The notes: generated by a model from the letters alone, not told the origin. Positions 22,277 through 34,915 are shown, numbered from the stretch's first letter. The stretch: DNA of 64,000 nt from Ceratotherium simum simum (GCF_000283155.1 NW_004454179.1:1986164-2050163), one strand, 5' to 3'. Numbers and translations: made by a program.

Positions 22277-23435
22277 GGGCTGCTTATGGGCTCTAGTCGG
22301 GGCAGCGTTGGTGTGAGAACTGATGAGTAAACGCAGACGGTGGCCAAACACCTTTCCCACCAGAAACCCCCGAGTCCATGCCAGCTTATCCCAGAGAGGC
22401 TCTGCCAGACATTCACAGAACTGAGCAAGGGGTGGCCTTGTTCCAGGCCAAGTCATAAGCCGTGGGCCAGACCCAGATACACTGAGGCAGTTGGATCACA
22501 GAGAGGCCCTGCCCAAGTCAGTGCCCCCTCCTACACTCTTTGCCAGGGCAGGCTTTTGCAGGGGCGTGTTGGCCAGGAGCCTAGCATAGCTTTCACATGT
22601 GGGGCTCCCTGTAAGATTCAACAAGTACCAACCTCTTGGCTCTGTTGATGAGGACACTAAGAAGCTCTGCTCTCCGCCTCCCCAGGACAGCGGTGGCCCA
22701 AAGGCACACAACAATTTCTAGCTCTTGCAGGGATCCAGACAAATTGGGCTGGTAACCATATGGGAGGGGAAGGCTATGCTTTGGCTGTGGTGGTGCTACA
22801 GGAAGGGCAGAGCTTGACCCAGGACAGGGGTCAGTTCTCACACCAGCCCCCCACTATCTCATCAAGTAAGCGTGACCCGTCCTCAAGGCAATGCCTTCTT
22901 CAGGCAAAGAGAAGGAACTGACTTGCGTTCTGCTCATTCTCCTCTCCTGCATACTCTGGTGGCCCTGGGACGTGAATCCTCAGGATAAGGTCCTGCTCCT
23001 ACCCCCTGCTCCTCAAGGCCAGAGGGAAGACAGCACCCCAAAACCTGGGCTTGGTGCTGTAAGTACTAGGGCTGCCCAAGGGAGAAATTTGCAAAGGGCC
23101 AGGCCTGAGAAATCAGATGACTCAGACAGGAATCCAAGGAGACAGGCCATCAACTTAGAGATTCATGTAAGAAGAAAACAGAGGCTCTATAACCACAAAT
23201 AGGGCAAAGAAAGCAGAAATCTGTAAAACAATGCATGTCAGACACGGAGCAGACAGAGGCAGGCTGGGCGGAGTGGGAGTGTGGATGGTTCAAGGCAAAC
23301 CTTACAGTGGCCCAACATTTCTCTGTGTGAAATTCTGGAATGCATCCATTGGCTCAGGCCAGGGTCCTAAAGGGGCAGCTTCTCTGGACAAGAAGGACAT
23401 CTGGACACGAGCCACTCTTGGGAAAACAGCACTCA
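22277..23435. other. Unassigned GC-richer unique sequence
   Basis: No repeat recognised. A 103-codon frame (22891-23202, +) starts with a hydrophobic stretch but has no recognisable domain, promoter context or splice evidence; chance is the simplest explanation. Confidence 0.35.
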
Positions 23436-23585
23436 GTTTACAGTACTGATTAAGCACCACCACATGCTGGGAACTGTGCCAGGCACTGGGGTACAGCTGA
23501 GAATAAGACCGACCTATTCCTGTCCTCACAGAGCTTCCATGCAGCAGGAATTATAGGCATTGCACTAGTAGTTACAGGTGCACTG
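23436..23585 (-). repeat. LINE-2 3' terminus, antisense
   Basis: 'gctgggaactgtgccaggca', 'ctggggtacagctgagaata' and 'ctgtcctcacagagcttcca' are the reversed L2 terminus. Confidence 0.85.
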
Positions 23586-24271
23586 AGCATTGCCAAGATG
23601 TCCAGTTGGCAACAAAAAAAACATTCTTCATCATTTCTCTTCTCAATTCTTTAATGAAGAGACTTTGAAAATAGGTGTCAGATTTAGAAGCTATTCAGCC
23701 CTAGTCTCATGAGAGGGGGAAAAAAAAGGTTATTTTAAAGGGAGTCCTTCATGATAGTGACTTCATGGTCGTGATTTACCCTAAATATCCCCAAAGCTGC
23801 TCATGTCAATTTTCATGTCCTTGAATGTCTAAATAATTCATGTTAATTTTGTCATCCATGAATGTCTAAATCCTTCTTGAACTTCACCTATTTGCTACTT
23901 GATTCTGTTATGCCATTGCTGGGTTAAATACTTATGAATTCATTCACAGTCTCTCAGTCTTTATTACTCTGGGTGGGAGAATCTTTATCTCCCCAATGTA
24001 TCTTGTCCCAGAAATTGCTCCCTTCCCTTCACCACTTACTTCTCCTCCCCTGGATTTTTTCCAGCCTCATTAGGTCATTCTCGAGAGAGGTGGTCACAAA
24101 TGGTAGAAAACCCAGTTTTGTTGCCAGTGCCCTTTGCCAGAATCCGCCCACATACTCCCCTGGCCAAGAGCAGCCCCTTCCCTGCCTGTCCCTACAGGCC
24201 CAGGAAGGCCACGCCCCGCGCCTGCCCCTGCAGGAGGGAACCCTTCACTAAGAATGCCCTTCTTGTGCTCA
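23586..24271. other. Unassigned sequence
   Basis: No repeat or gene recognised. A short near-repeat of 'gaatgtctaaat' with 'catgttaattttgtcatccatg' around 23810-23875 is the only internal structure noticed. Confidence 0.3.
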
Positions 24272-24480
24272 GGTTTCTTAGTTTGCAAAGCTCTTTCACA
24301 GACATTTGCTCATTTGATACAACAATCTTGAGAGGTAGGCAAGGTAGACACTAGCATCCCCATGTTATAGAAAAGAAAACAAAGGTTCGATAAGCTTGAG
24401 TTAATTGTCAAATGTCATAAAACCACCAGTGGCAGATGCAGAAACTGAACTCGAGTCTCCTGAGTTGTGCCTGCCCCATC
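24272..24480 (-). repeat. MIR SINE, antisense, diverged
   Basis: 'atttgatacaacaatcttga', 'catccccatgttatagaaaa', 'gagttaattgtcaaatgtca' and 'gaaactgaactcgagtctcc' follow antisense MIR. It is followed by a 20-base T run (24489-24508). Confidence 0.72.
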
Positions 24481-24488
24481 CGCCCGCA

Positions 24489-24508
24489 TTTTTTTTTTTT
24501 TTTTTTTT
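24489..24508. repeat. Poly-T tract
   Basis: Twenty consecutive T. No SINE body is attached on either side, so it is not assigned to a retroposon tail. Confidence 0.95.
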
Positions 24509-25069
24509 GATCCAGAGGCTACATGCCCAAGCTCCTAATATTTGCTTCAGATCACCTCTTTGATTTAGTGCAATCGGATTTGGAGTACATGATGCTCCAG
24601 GTAAGAACTGCTTCCTCCAGCATCCTTGGCCCGTATGAACCACACCTAGGAGGCTGACCCTTCCAATGGCTCTTCTGCCCCTGGTCCCCAGCTTCCCAAG
24701 GAAGAGAGGTGAGGTCAGACTACTTCTAACTGGCTGCAGATGCTCTGAATAGTGGCATCTCAGTGCAAGTCCCAGTTTCTGCCTAGCACTGAGCCATGCC
24801 CATAACGATGCTCAACAAATGTTGGAAAAATTGGTAGGAATTCTGCTACCTGCTTGTTTTCTAGCTCACTGTCTCATTTTGCCCTCTGACTCATATGCTC
24901 TTTAAGACTTGATTTTAGGCTGAATTTCTGACAAATAATCCCACTCCTTCCAATTTAGAGACCCAGGTATGACCTATTTCTTCCTACTGTCAGCATTGTT
25001 TCCAAAGAGTACTTAGTGTGTACACAAAATACTAGCATCCCCCTTTATCCAAGCATGTGATCAAGGCTT
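24509..25069. other. Unassigned sequence
   Basis: About 24765-24835 ('tctgcctagcactgagccat', 'gctcaacaaatgttgg') may be a short LINE-2 3' terminus. Nothing else recognised. Confidence 0.3.
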
Positions 25070-25545
25070 TGATAGGGCTAAGGGGACCCACAGGTGCTTA
25101 ACCCAGAAGGGAGTGAGGGTGGAGGAGAAGACAGATGGGTAAGGTAAGGCTTCCAAGAAAAAAATGGTGCCTGGACCAGTCTTTAAAAATGAGTAGGACA
25201 AGACAAGAAGGCCGAGAGGGGAGGACGTTCTAAGCAGAGAGTATGGCATGTGCAAAAGCACAGAGCGTGCAAATTTATGGTACTTTGAGACCATAAGAAG
25301 TTTAGCATGGCCAGAGGGCAAGTTGGGATGGGACAGGGCTGGGAGATGAGTCTGAAGGAGGGCCTGGGTAGGGAAGGGCTTTGTATGGCCTTGTATGCCA
25401 TGCTGAGCTGACCAGGCTTCATACTGGAGGGGATGGGCAGTCATCCCATTAAAACAGAAGAGTTTGCGTGTTATATGATCAGATTTGTGGAAACATGCTG
25501 ACTGCATAAGGAGAATGGATCAGAAGGGAGCTAAATCTATTGAGA
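25070..25545 (-). repeat. LINE-2 3' region, antisense
   Basis: 'gcatgtgcaaaagcacagag', 'ggctttgtatggccttgtat', 'gccatgctgagctgaccagg' and 'atatgatcagatttgtggaa' are the reverse of L2 sequence upstream of its terminus. The 148-codon minus-strand frame at 25061-25507 is therefore L2-derived and not a gene. Confidence 0.85.
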
Positions 25546-25748
25546 AGCTGCTGCCTTAATCTCCGTGAGAAATAACTCACAGAATTAGTGAAAGATGCAC
25601 AGAATCTTGGAATATCGACACTGAAAGGAATCTTGCAAATGGATCATCTTGTCCAAATGCTTCATTTTAGAGATGAAGGTGGGGGGGCACCATGCCGCTG
25701 CCATCAGTGCCTCTACATGACCCATTTATTAGTTCTCTCTTCCATGAG

Positions 25749-26144
25749 TGTTTTCGTTTACTGGGGCTGTCATAACAAAGTACCACAGACCAGGTGGCTT
25801 AAACAGTAGAAATTTGTTTTCTCACAATTCTGGAGGCTAGAAGTCCAAGATCAAGGTGTCAATAGGGTTGGTTTCTTCTGAGACCTCTCTCTTTGGTTTG
25901 CAGACAGCCACCTTCTCACTGCATCCTCACATGGTCGTACCTCTGTCTGTGTCGTCTGTGTCCTAATCTCCTCTTCTTGTAAGGACACTAGTCATGTTGA
26001 ATTAAAGTCCATACTAATGACCCCATTTTAACTTAATTACTGCTTTAAAGGCCCTATCTCCAAATATAGTCACATTCTGAGGTACTGGAGGTTAGGACTT
26101 CAACATATGAAGTGAAGGGAGGGGGACACGATTCAGCCATAACA
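25749..26144 (-). mobile_element. Solo LTR of MaLR type, antisense (MLT1/MST-like)
   Basis: On plus it reads 'ggggctgtcataacaaagta', 'caggtggcttaaacagtaga', 'ctcacaattctggaggctag', 'tctccaaatatagtcacatt' and ends 'attcagccataaca', the reverse of a MaLR LTR. Near-matching 5-bp target-site duplication, atgag (25744-25748) and atgac (26145-26149). Confidence 0.92.
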
Positions 26145-26555
26145 ATGACTAACAAGAAAGTATCTTCATAGATGCACAGGGGGAGAAATGTTAAGACAAG
26201 CGTCTGGATGTTAAAGGATGAATTCACAGCAGAAAGAGGGATAAAGGGCTATCCAGGCAGTGGGAATAAATTAACAGCATCCCTCCTGGAAGGTCAATCA
26301 TGACTAAGTCCGTTGAGTCATAGAACCCACATCATGAGCAGAGTCTCAGGTCCACGCTGATGCTCACTCCCTGTGCTATTGCCCAGGCACACAGCACAGT
26401 TTGCCAGGCGCCTCTTCAATGGGTCACCTCTAGCTTATTTGTGCACCCCACATAGTCAGTGGAAACAGGAAGTAAGGATCTCTTCCAGATCACTGAGATA
26501 TGTGTTGCCTCATCATCTCAGCTGATCCATAAAAGAATGTCAACACTAAATTAAT
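26145..26555. other. Unassigned sequence
   Basis: No repeat or gene recognised. Confidence 0.35.
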
Positions 26556-26825
26556 ACTCTGCAATCATCCCCATGGTGGAATACTGTGTAGTCATTATAT
26601 TGTGATAATCCCAATGACAATGGAGAAAGACTCTCAATATACTATGAAGTGAAGTGACACAATACAAAGTTGCATTATAATTTTCATGCTGTTAACAACA
26701 AAAAAGACTGGAAGACATTTCAAGAAGATGCCAATAACAATGGTCTATGAGAGTAATGGGACTGACATCTAGTTTTCCAAATTTTCTATAAAATTATATG
26801 AAGAAATACATTTAAGTTTTAAACA
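26556..26825 (+). mobile_element. Old L1 3' end fragment
   Basis: 'tggtggaatactgtgtagtc', 'agactggaagacatttcaag' and 'tccaaattttctataaaatt' match the ORF2 terminus and 3' UTR of old L1 elements in sense orientation. Confidence 0.7.
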
Positions 26826-27004
26826 TCTATGCACAATAGAGTCACTTTTTTACGGACCCTTTGTTTCCTAGTACAATGTAACAAAATACTCTGGGCGCTT
26901 TAAGTCTCCAATGAAGTTCACTACCAAGACAAAACATGTCCTCTATTCCATAATTATCAGTTTCAAAAAAATCAGTTGCTGAGTTCTTAAAAATAGAATT
27001 CAAG

Positions 27005-27870
27005 GCAAGTATTACAATATTTATTTATGTTCACTTATTTACAAAATAAACTTATTCTAGAAAATTTGAAAAATAGGGATAAGCACATAGGAAAAAAGAA
27101 AATCACCTAATCTGACTAATATTTTGGTGGCTTACTTTTCTTTGTATAACTGTTTAATGGGATCAAATTACTTTATAACCTGCTTTTTTACTTACCAAAA
27201 AATCATAGACATTTCTCCAGGTATCCATTATTCTTACATATCATTTTTATGACTGCCTTCTATACCATTGTATAGACGTATCTTACTTGACTTAACCAAA
27301 TCCCTTTTTTTTTTTTTTTTGATGAGGAAGTTTGGACCTGAGCTAACATCTGCTACCAATCTTCCTCTTTTTGCTTGAAGAATACTGTCCCTGAGCTAAC
27401 ATCTGTGCCAATCTTCCTCCATTTTGTATGTGGGACGCCAGCACAGCACGGTTTAATGAGCAGTATGTAGGTCCACGCCCGGGATCTGAACCCACGAACC
27501 CCAGGCTGCCAAAGCAGAGCACATGAATTTAACAACTACACCACCAGGCTGGCCCCTAACCAAATCTCTTTTGATGGAAATGTAGGTGGGGTTTTTTTCT
27601 TTCAGTCATAAATTAGACTGTAATCAACAACTATGATAAATCAAAGTATATGTGCATGAATATTTCCACAAAATAAATTCCTAACAGTGAAAATGCTGAG
27701 TCAAACACATTTAAGACTTAGGATTTTTATTGCCTAATTACCTTCTAGAAATATTGTACTGATTTCCTTCTCAGGAAGCCTATTGTTGTCTCCAGTATTG
27801 GACATCATAATTTTTAAAAATCTTCTCCAATTTGAATAGAGGTAAAATGGCATCTTATTACTTTATGTCA
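27005..27870 (-). mobile_element. Old L1 fragment, antisense, split by an ERE
   Basis: Antisense L1 order: 'ttataacctgcttttttact', 'agacatttctccaggtatcc', 'gtatatgtgcatgaatattt', 'aaataaattcctaacagtga' and 'gaggtaaaatggcatcttat'. No reading frame survives. Confidence 0.75.
27306..27556 (-). mobile_element. ERE SINE, antisense, tail-unit type
   Basis: Minus-strand head 'ggggccagcctggtggtgta' and two tail units. 13-bp duplication with one mismatch: taaccaaatccct (27293-27305) and taaccaaatctct (27557-27569). Inserted in the antisense L1. Confidence 0.95.
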
Positions 27871-29684
27871 AAGGCTTTTTGAATGTCTAAATAAATTTTG
27901 TTCGCTGGTTTGCATACGTTCATTCACAAATTTACCCCTTTAAAAAGCACATCTCTCCAACATTCCATACTTGTTTAACATCTATTACATGCAAATCTCT
28001 GTACTAAGTACCTTTTCACATTCAGTTACATTTATTTTATGCTTACTGACTCTATACTTTATCTTTGATTCTACCATACTGCCAAGAATTATAGTGAAAA
28101 TAACTTACCAGCCCATAATTCCCATGCTCACCTCTAGAACTTCCTAATAGATGTTTTATGTTGCTAATCCACCAGTTTATCTGGTAACTTTTAGTAATTT
28201 TAAGGTTTTTATTTTAGCCAATGGTTCCACAGTTTTATGTACAGAAATAGTTGGGTGAATGCCATATGCTCAAATGGTTTATTTACTTCTAAATTGTCAT
28301 TTTGTTCTAGAACATTTTGTGCACGTATCATTATTTAACATACACCATCTGGCTTGACAGCTACCAAGAGTAACTTAAGTGTCCAGCACCTTGTCTGAAA
28401 CACCATTGCTGGAGTGTCTCAGAGACACTAGACAATAATGTGTGAAAAAATGCCACTAAAAGGAAGGAAAATCAAATATAAGGTAAAAAAAAAATAGTAA
28501 CAATAACATAGAATCTTCCAAAAATCCAGTACTATCTTCATTTACTACACAGGAGTCAATGGATTTAGTTCAGTGATAGGAAAGTGTCTTCAGTGTTTAG
28601 AGCATATATTAATCAGGGTTCTCTCAGGAAAGTGGAGCTCATGCCAGATAGTTCAATGGAGATAAGTTAATACAGGCAACCAGTTATGAAGGTGTTGGAA
28701 AAATTGAGAGGCTGAATAAAGGACAATGAGATAACCCAGAGATTCACAACAGCAGGAAGCTGTTACACCACATTATCAAAACCCTGAAGCCAGAGGAACA
28801 GGGCAGAAACTGGAAATTCAATACATCTCTTGAGGCAGAGAAAGGAGGGATGAAACACTCTGGCTTCTCCTTTTCTTTTTTTCTCCAATCTTCCTCCTGG
28901 GCTCCCCATTGGTGAAATGTAGACAGAAGCCAGGTGGCAAGGAAGCTTGGGAAAAGCAGTCTATAGGGGCAATCCTGCTGGGATTTAGAGAAGAAAAGAG
29001 GAACTAGATATGGGATCTCAGATCAAATAAGCAAATGTGTGGCACAATGCACCAGCAAAGAGCTAGAATTTTTCCAGGAAGAGGATACTTCTCCTCTGCT
29101 CATGCAAGAGAGCCCAGTGCCTCAGTCTCTCCAGATGTTCAAATTTCTTGCCCTTAAATTCCAGTCTTCCCATGAATATGTCCCCTACACCAGCCCCAGA
29201 CCCACTTGTACTTTCCACTCAATCTCTGTTTGCACTTGACCAAAGGTATCACATTTCATCATCTTTGTCCATGGAGGCTGATCTAGACTCTGACCAGCTT
29301 TGAACTCTGTGTGCCTTTTCAAAGGCTTTGGACTTTGGGCACATATCCAGACTTCTGATCTTTGCCCAGCCCCATGGATCTGTCTGCACTTCCCAATTCC
29401 AGTTGTTCTTTCCTAAAATCAATGGAACCATAAATAGACGCTTGTGTATATTAAAGTAAAATGGTAACTAAAGTCACAACTAAAAGATCATGTATATCTA
29501 TCAAATATTGGGAGGAGCAAGGAGGGAATGTGGGATGGTGTGAGCTAAATCCTCATCTGATGCAGGAGTTTAATAGATAACATTTCAATTTGATCAATTC
29601 AGATGGAGTTATTTGAGCATATAAATTAGAGACCTGGAAGTAACCAAGAGAATTAAAAACAGAAACAATTAAAAACAAATAAGA
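27871..29684. other. Mostly unassigned; repeat-like block at 28610-29030
   Basis: 28610-29030 ('taatcagggttctctcagga', 'cctgggctccccattggtga', 'agaagccaggtggcaaggaa') has the look of an old interspersed repeat that I cannot name. The rest is AT-rich with nothing recognised. Confidence 0.35.
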
Positions 29685-29795
29685 TGGTTGCTTTTGGGCA
29701 GTGGAGCTGCAGAGGAAAGGATGAAACAAGGGTCATTTGCATTTCATTATAAATGCTTGTGTATTCTTTGAATCTATTTTTTAACCATCATAGAT
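29685..29795 (+). repeat. Possible L1 3' UTR fragment
   Basis: 'ggttgcttttgggcagtgga' followed by 'tttgcatttcattataaatg' and 'ctttgaatctattttttaac' resembles an L1M 3' untranslated region. Confidence 0.45.
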
Positions 29796-29799
29796 TCTG

Positions 29800-30108
29800 C
29801 ACTCAGATTTTGCACTTGCTGTTCCCTCTTCCTGGAATACTCCTTCTCCAGATATCCATGTGGCCAGACATTTCCTTCAGGCACCCTGAGCATCCTACTT
29901 AAAATAGCGATTTCGCCCCATTCTGTGCTTTATTTCTCTCCGCACCACTTACCACCTTTTAACATTCTATATCATTTTCTTATTCGTTTCACTTCTGTCT
30001 GTCCCAATTACAATGTAATCTCTATAAGGACAGGGGCCTTGTTTTGTTCACTAGAAAATGCCAGCACCTGGAACACTGACGGGCACTGTTGACTGACTGT
30101 ACGAACAA
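29800..30108 (+). repeat. LINE-2 3' end
   Basis: 'gcacttgctgttccctcttc', 'ctggaatactccttctccag', 'agatatccatgtggccagac' and 'aatctctataaggacagggg' match L2 closely in sense orientation. Confidence 0.93.
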
Positions 30109-30110
30109 AT

Positions 30111-30131
30111 TGTGTGTGTGTGTGTGTGTGT
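30111..30131. repeat. (TG)n microsatellite
   Basis: About ten TG dinucleotides directly after the L2 fragment. Confidence 0.95.
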
Positions 30132-30839
30132 TATTAGGTGAAAAAAAATTAATGACCAATAATTGTTTTAGAAAAACCCTCACTTCTTTTTTGCTCGTTT
30201 GTTTTTGTTTTGTTATGTTTCACATTGAGATAGTTCTTGGAGGATTAACTATGCCTGAAGTTTTCCAAGTGGGTTACTCTTTTGTATACTTGTCCTTCAG
30301 AGATTCTTTTGAGTTCAGTCTAATGAAGCATCAGCCTGGTCCAAGTGCAAGGAACTGACGTCACTGGGCAAAAGGAAAAGAAGTTACCTGGCAGAACATT
30401 CCCTTACCCATAAGAATACAAATTCCCCAGGGTGTCACCCAAGAAAAGAACCTTTAAAATGAGGGCAAGCTCCATTAAGAAATGACATAACCAAAAGAAC
30501 ACAATATTTTAACAAGTGGTGGGTTTTGTTTGTTTTCTTAAAATAAAAGTTTCAATTATCTAAAGCTAAAGAGCTAAAGAATTAAAGGTTAGACAGCCTT
30601 GTTGTACAAGTCTTTTAAATAAGGGAGTCTAAAAACTGCACTTTTTGAAGACCTTAAATTCATTGCAGGCAATGTGCTCGTATCCAATTTCTTCTGAAAA
30701 GACAAGTAATTCCTCACAAAGGAATCCACAGATTTTAACAGCATCAAAAACACCCACTCTCTTCAGTTCCTAGAAGGACTTCGCCTGTGACTTTGCTAGT
30801 GAGTCCTCCCACTAATGCGACTGAATCACTGACACAGTC
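30132..30839. other. Unassigned sequence
   Basis: No repeat or gene recognised; 'ctaaagagctaaagaattaaagg' (30559-30590) is a minor internal repeat. Confidence 0.35.
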
Positions 30840-31115
30840 AAGTAGATGAGACCCAGAATGCAGAGTAAGACACCTCAGTCTGGGTTCAAGACCAAGCCCA
30901 CCACTTACTACGGTGTGACCTTGGAAAGACCTCCCTGCTCTGAGGACTGGCCCCTTCAAGCCTCAATTTCTTCGTCTCTGTGCAGGAATAATGGAACCTA
31001 CTTCATAGGATTATAAAGATTAGATGGAATACGGCAGGTAAAATGCTTGCCACAGTGCCTGCGGCATAGTAAGGGATTCAACAAGAAATGGGTATTTTAA
31101 TAATTGTTATCTTTA
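30840..31115 (+). repeat. MIR SINE
   Basis: 'ctgggttcaagaccaagccc', 'cacttactacggtgtgacct', 'taaagattagatggaatacg' and 'cagtgcctgcggcatagtaa' are MIR in sense orientation, almost complete, with a small insertion in the middle. Confidence 0.9.
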
Positions 31116-31683
31116 CTAGGTAACTATGACATTTTGTAAAGTTAGGAAATGTATCTCAAAAACAAATAAACATTAGATTCAAAATTTGATGTCCTACCTA
31201 TCACCTCACCAATAAATTCCTCGCAAATTGCCAGTCCTTAGAACCTTTCGAATAAACATATTTAAGCTTTAATTACGTCTCTTCCAGTATAGAAGATATA
31301 CCCTCACCTTTGACTTAAAACAAACCATTTTGCCCAGTATTAGGAGACTTGTGCTTTGTTGGAAAAACAAGTGTTATAAGTCCCTTATGTTCTGCTGCTA
31401 CTTCTCCTGCTGTGTCCCCTAAAATTCTATCCCTTAGGAAATTAACAGATCTCTGTCTATTGACTACTGTTTTCTGGGTAGTGGTTAGATTTTTAAGATG
31501 ACCAACATCTATGTTTGGATTTCATCAGGCAGGCCAAACATTACTCAGGAGCTTGACTTCACCAGAAATTTCTAAGAGGAAAAGGTTACTACCTCCTGCT
31601 TTCTCTTTCTGGGGGGAAATGTGAAGAGTTCAGGTCACCAGCCAAGTCACTAACTAGACAGAGGCCCAGATGTCTTAGAATTA
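31116..31683. other. Unassigned sequence
   Basis: No repeat or gene recognised. Confidence 0.35.
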
Positions 31684-31839
31684 GAGTTGCTAGATAAAAT
31701 AAGAATGCTCAGTTAAATCTGAATTTCAGATAAACAATAAATAATTTTTAGTATAATTATGTCCCAAATATTGTATCATTGTCTGAAACTCAACTATAAT
31801 AGGCATCCTATATTTTTATTTGCTGAATCTGGCAACCCT
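31684..31839. mobile_element. Palindromic DNA-transposon MITE (MER53-like)
   Basis: The left end 'gttgctagataaaataagaa' and right end 'ttgctgaatctggcaaccct' form imperfect terminal inverted repeats; the middle 'cagataaacaataaataatt' and 'tatgtcccaaatattg' fits a known palindromic MITE. The name is from memory and tentative. Confidence 0.75.
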
Positions 31840-31844
31840 ACCCA

Positions 31845-32012
31845 GCATAGAGAAATAACCACTAACTTCCCCACTCTCCATCCGCCGTGGTGTGATCTTC
31901 CCTACTAAATTTTGAGTTTCTTGAAGTGGGCCCCACATCTTTTGGTCCCAGTGCCCAGCACAGCATAGTTGCTCAATGAATGTGTCATGAAGGAATGAGT
32001 GAATGACGCATT
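31845..32012 (+). repeat. LINE-2 3' terminus
   Basis: 'cttgaagtgggccccacatc', 'cagtgcccagcacagcatag' and 'ttgctcaatgaatgtgtcat' are the L2 terminus, ending in TGAA-like repeats. Confidence 0.8.
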
Positions 32013-33965
32013 TAAATCTTTGAGGACTCAGCGAGGGTCAGACTATCAGATTGCAACACCAGTGCTGCTGCCCTGAGTCCAGCTGCAATTTGACCCCAGC
32101 TTCTAATCATGTAACTTGTCCCGACTCCCAGTATCCTTGTTGACAGAACAAAGAAAGGCAGGTGATCTGAGCTATACAACTCATACACTTCAAGGGTGAT
32201 AACAAACAGCACTGATACTGGTCCACAGTGCTGGAAACTCAAAATAGGATATAGAAGGGTCTGGATAGAACTGGAAAGGGGGCCAATGCTAGTTAGTTCC
32301 AGCTCATTGTTGCCAACCAGAAGTACCCATTCTCAGCATGGCCAGATAATCCAGCTTTTCAGGTTAAGCCAGAAATCTACGTATTTATGTGAAATCTCCC
32401 AGTTCTTAATTATAGACAACTAATTCAAAAATTGTTTTATTAATATTCTATGGCAAAATAAAACACATCTGCAGGCTAGATTAGGCCCCCAGCTCTCAGT
32501 TCACATCTCTGGACTTTGTAATTCAAACTTTCTATCTCTGCAGACTTACTGACCAGTTCATAAACTATTTTGATTGAAGTTATTGTTGTACTAAATGAGT
32601 AACTTGAAGGCATCACACCACTTTTGTGACTATTGAGTTCAACTGGTTTTAGAATAGTACTGAAGAGACCAAGGACAAAGGAGCAACCATCCTATTTTTA
32701 AAACAGCATATTGCACTCTTGGTATTGACCAGTCCTCCCACCTACTCATGGCATTGGTCATATAGAGACAAGAAAGGGAAAAAAAGACTATAGGTGGTGC
32801 AATGTAAATCCATCCCAACTCCTGGAAAGTCAACCCAGAGTATGATCTTTGGATATCATGAAATCATCTACGTTGTTAGCTAGATCATATAAAGTTTTTC
32901 AATATTTAAACTGCCGCATTGAACCATTTTCAAATCCAAAAGTTCTTTTGTTCTTACTGTCCTACCCTTTCATTATGATTTTTATTACCTCTACTATCTA
33001 TTTTATCATTTTAAACATTCTTTTTATTGTATCTTTCAACTTGTTGATCTCAAATATGTGGGTTACCAATTCTCTTGTTTGTTTGGTCTGTTGACTCTCC
33101 CTCCTGGAGTCATGTCTTCCTTATGGTTTCTTTTTTACTGTGAGCATGTTTTCAGCAGGGATTTTTGGGGGACAGGGCAGGAGGTGCCTATGGAAATCCT
33201 ATGTATTCTGTTACAAAAGTGTTGCCACAGAGAGATTTGGTATTTGCTTCTACAAATTAACTGAGTTGTTGCCTTCTTTATGCTCTCTCTTGGATTGAAG
33301 ATTCTGAGAGATCTTGGGTAAATATAAATTTGAACTCCACCTACACAAGTCACAAGCCTGGATCTCTGATTTCTCAAGGGCAGAAAAATGTTTTGGATCA
33401 CTTCCTTAGGTGAGCAAACTATGCTAGTCCATTTCACTAAAGCTGCAGCCCTTTAAGGGTTCTGTCTCTATGGAGGGATCTCAGATCTAGCTTCCTATCT
33501 TACAAGAGTCCAAGGCAACACCTTCTGTCCTCAAATGAACATAAATATTAAATCCCTAGTTACTAGTCCCTTCAGTCTGTTTCCAGACTAATGTCTTCCT
33601 GAGCCGTTGTGGCATCACGTCATGAAGTTACACATCCAGCTTCACATTCCCTCGTTGTTTTTGGCTCCCAGGGAATTCTCTTTTGTTATTTTGAGTTTGG
33701 CTATTGAATTTAAATTTTTTGTTGCAATATTTTGTCTTGCATTTATATGTGCTTAGAGTGAGTAAAAAATACAGTATGGGGTTTCAGTAAGCTACATTAC
33801 CAGAACCCAGGAAAAAAATATTTTTATAAATTTTCCTATTGAATGGAAAGCATACATTATCTTAGCAATATTCTTATCAGAAAACGGTATTTCCATTTCC
33901 CAAGTCACTTTGGTTCATTTCCCCAGCTGAAATTCCTATATTAAAAGTAAGTAGTTGATCCAAAA
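32013..33965. other. Unassigned sequence
   Basis: No repeat family, RNA gene or protein domain recognised over almost 2 kb. Short open frames are unremarkable. Confidence 0.35.
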
Positions 33966-34290
33966 CTTGGCACATATAGTATATACAATTTTGTAAATTG
34001 CCTTCTTTGTATATAGTTTTTATCTTGAAACATCAGACAATTACCATTTCCTGTATCACTAAAATTCATCCAAAAATACTAACTTTTAGGGCCTGCATAT
34101 TATTTCACTGCAGTATCATAATTTATTTGACAATTACTCTATATTGAACATGGACGTATTTTTCAACTTTTTATATAAATAATACTATGATGATTATCAT
34201 CACACTTAAATATTTGCCCACATTTTTTATTATTTCTTTAAGATATATTCATAGAAATATTTTTACTGGGGAGTTGCATTAACTCATTTA
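33966..34290 (-). repeat. Possible old L1 fragment, antisense
   Basis: 'gcctgcatattatttcactg', 'atcataatttatttgacaat' and 'gatatattcatagaaatatt' look like reversed L1 ORF2/3' UTR sequence. Confidence 0.5.
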
Positions 34291-34730
34291 AGCCAGTGTT
34301 CTACATGGGAAATGATTGTTTAAATTGTATCACTGCCAAGAAGCTAACTGGCTAACAAGCTGGCAGGAAGAGAATGATTAGCAACTACCCCCTAGTAAAC
34401 CACAATTTCATAAGATTATTGTTTATTTTACTAAAAGTTGTCCCATGATTGCAAGTCATTAGGAGCCAACGATAATGAAAATCCTATACGGGTTTCACAA
34501 GTGTGTTTAAATTTCACAAGTTTTTCATATCCCACCAGAAAGCCAAATTCAGTTGGTGCTTTCATACAATCTCCCAACCTTGCTTTTCAAAGACTGCCCT
34601 TCATTTCCTTCTCCATAGTTCCAAATGTCATCAGTCCGTGAAGACACAAAGTAAATGTTGTTTCCTTCAGGATTCTACCTTACCAGGAGAAAAAAATGCC
34701 AGATCTTGCCCCGCTCTGTTCTCCTGCAAC

Positions 34731-34915
34731 ACGTATTGTACTCTTACAGCATCGAGCACTTTCCACCCTGTCTTGCAATAGTTGTGCCCACATCTGATCC
34801 CCATACTCAACTCTATGCTGTGAGGACAGAATCTTTGATTCATCTTCACATCCCCCAAAGTACCTGGAACTGTAACTCTGTCTAAGGCATAGAAAAGACT
34901 CAATAAATAGTTCTT
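34731..34915 (+). repeat. LINE-2-like 3' end
   Basis: 'ctgtgaggacagaatctttg', 'ccaaagtacctggaactgta' and 'gactcaataaatagttcttg' follow the L2 terminus order. 34291-34730 and 34916-35379 are unassigned. Confidence 0.6.

Noticed and set aside
22310..22844. Perfect 14-bp inverted repeat (22310-22323 and 22831-22844) as transposon ends
   Set aside because: No extended terminal similarity or target duplication; a chance 14-bp pair at this spacing is plausible in a 64-kb window.
22891..23202. 103-codon frame with a hydrophobic, signal-peptide-like start
   Set aside because: No recognisable domain, splice or promoter evidence; GC-richer DNA readily gives frames of this length.
25061..25507. 148-codon minus-strand frame
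   Set aside because: It is antisense-to-plus LINE-2 sequence, not a gene.
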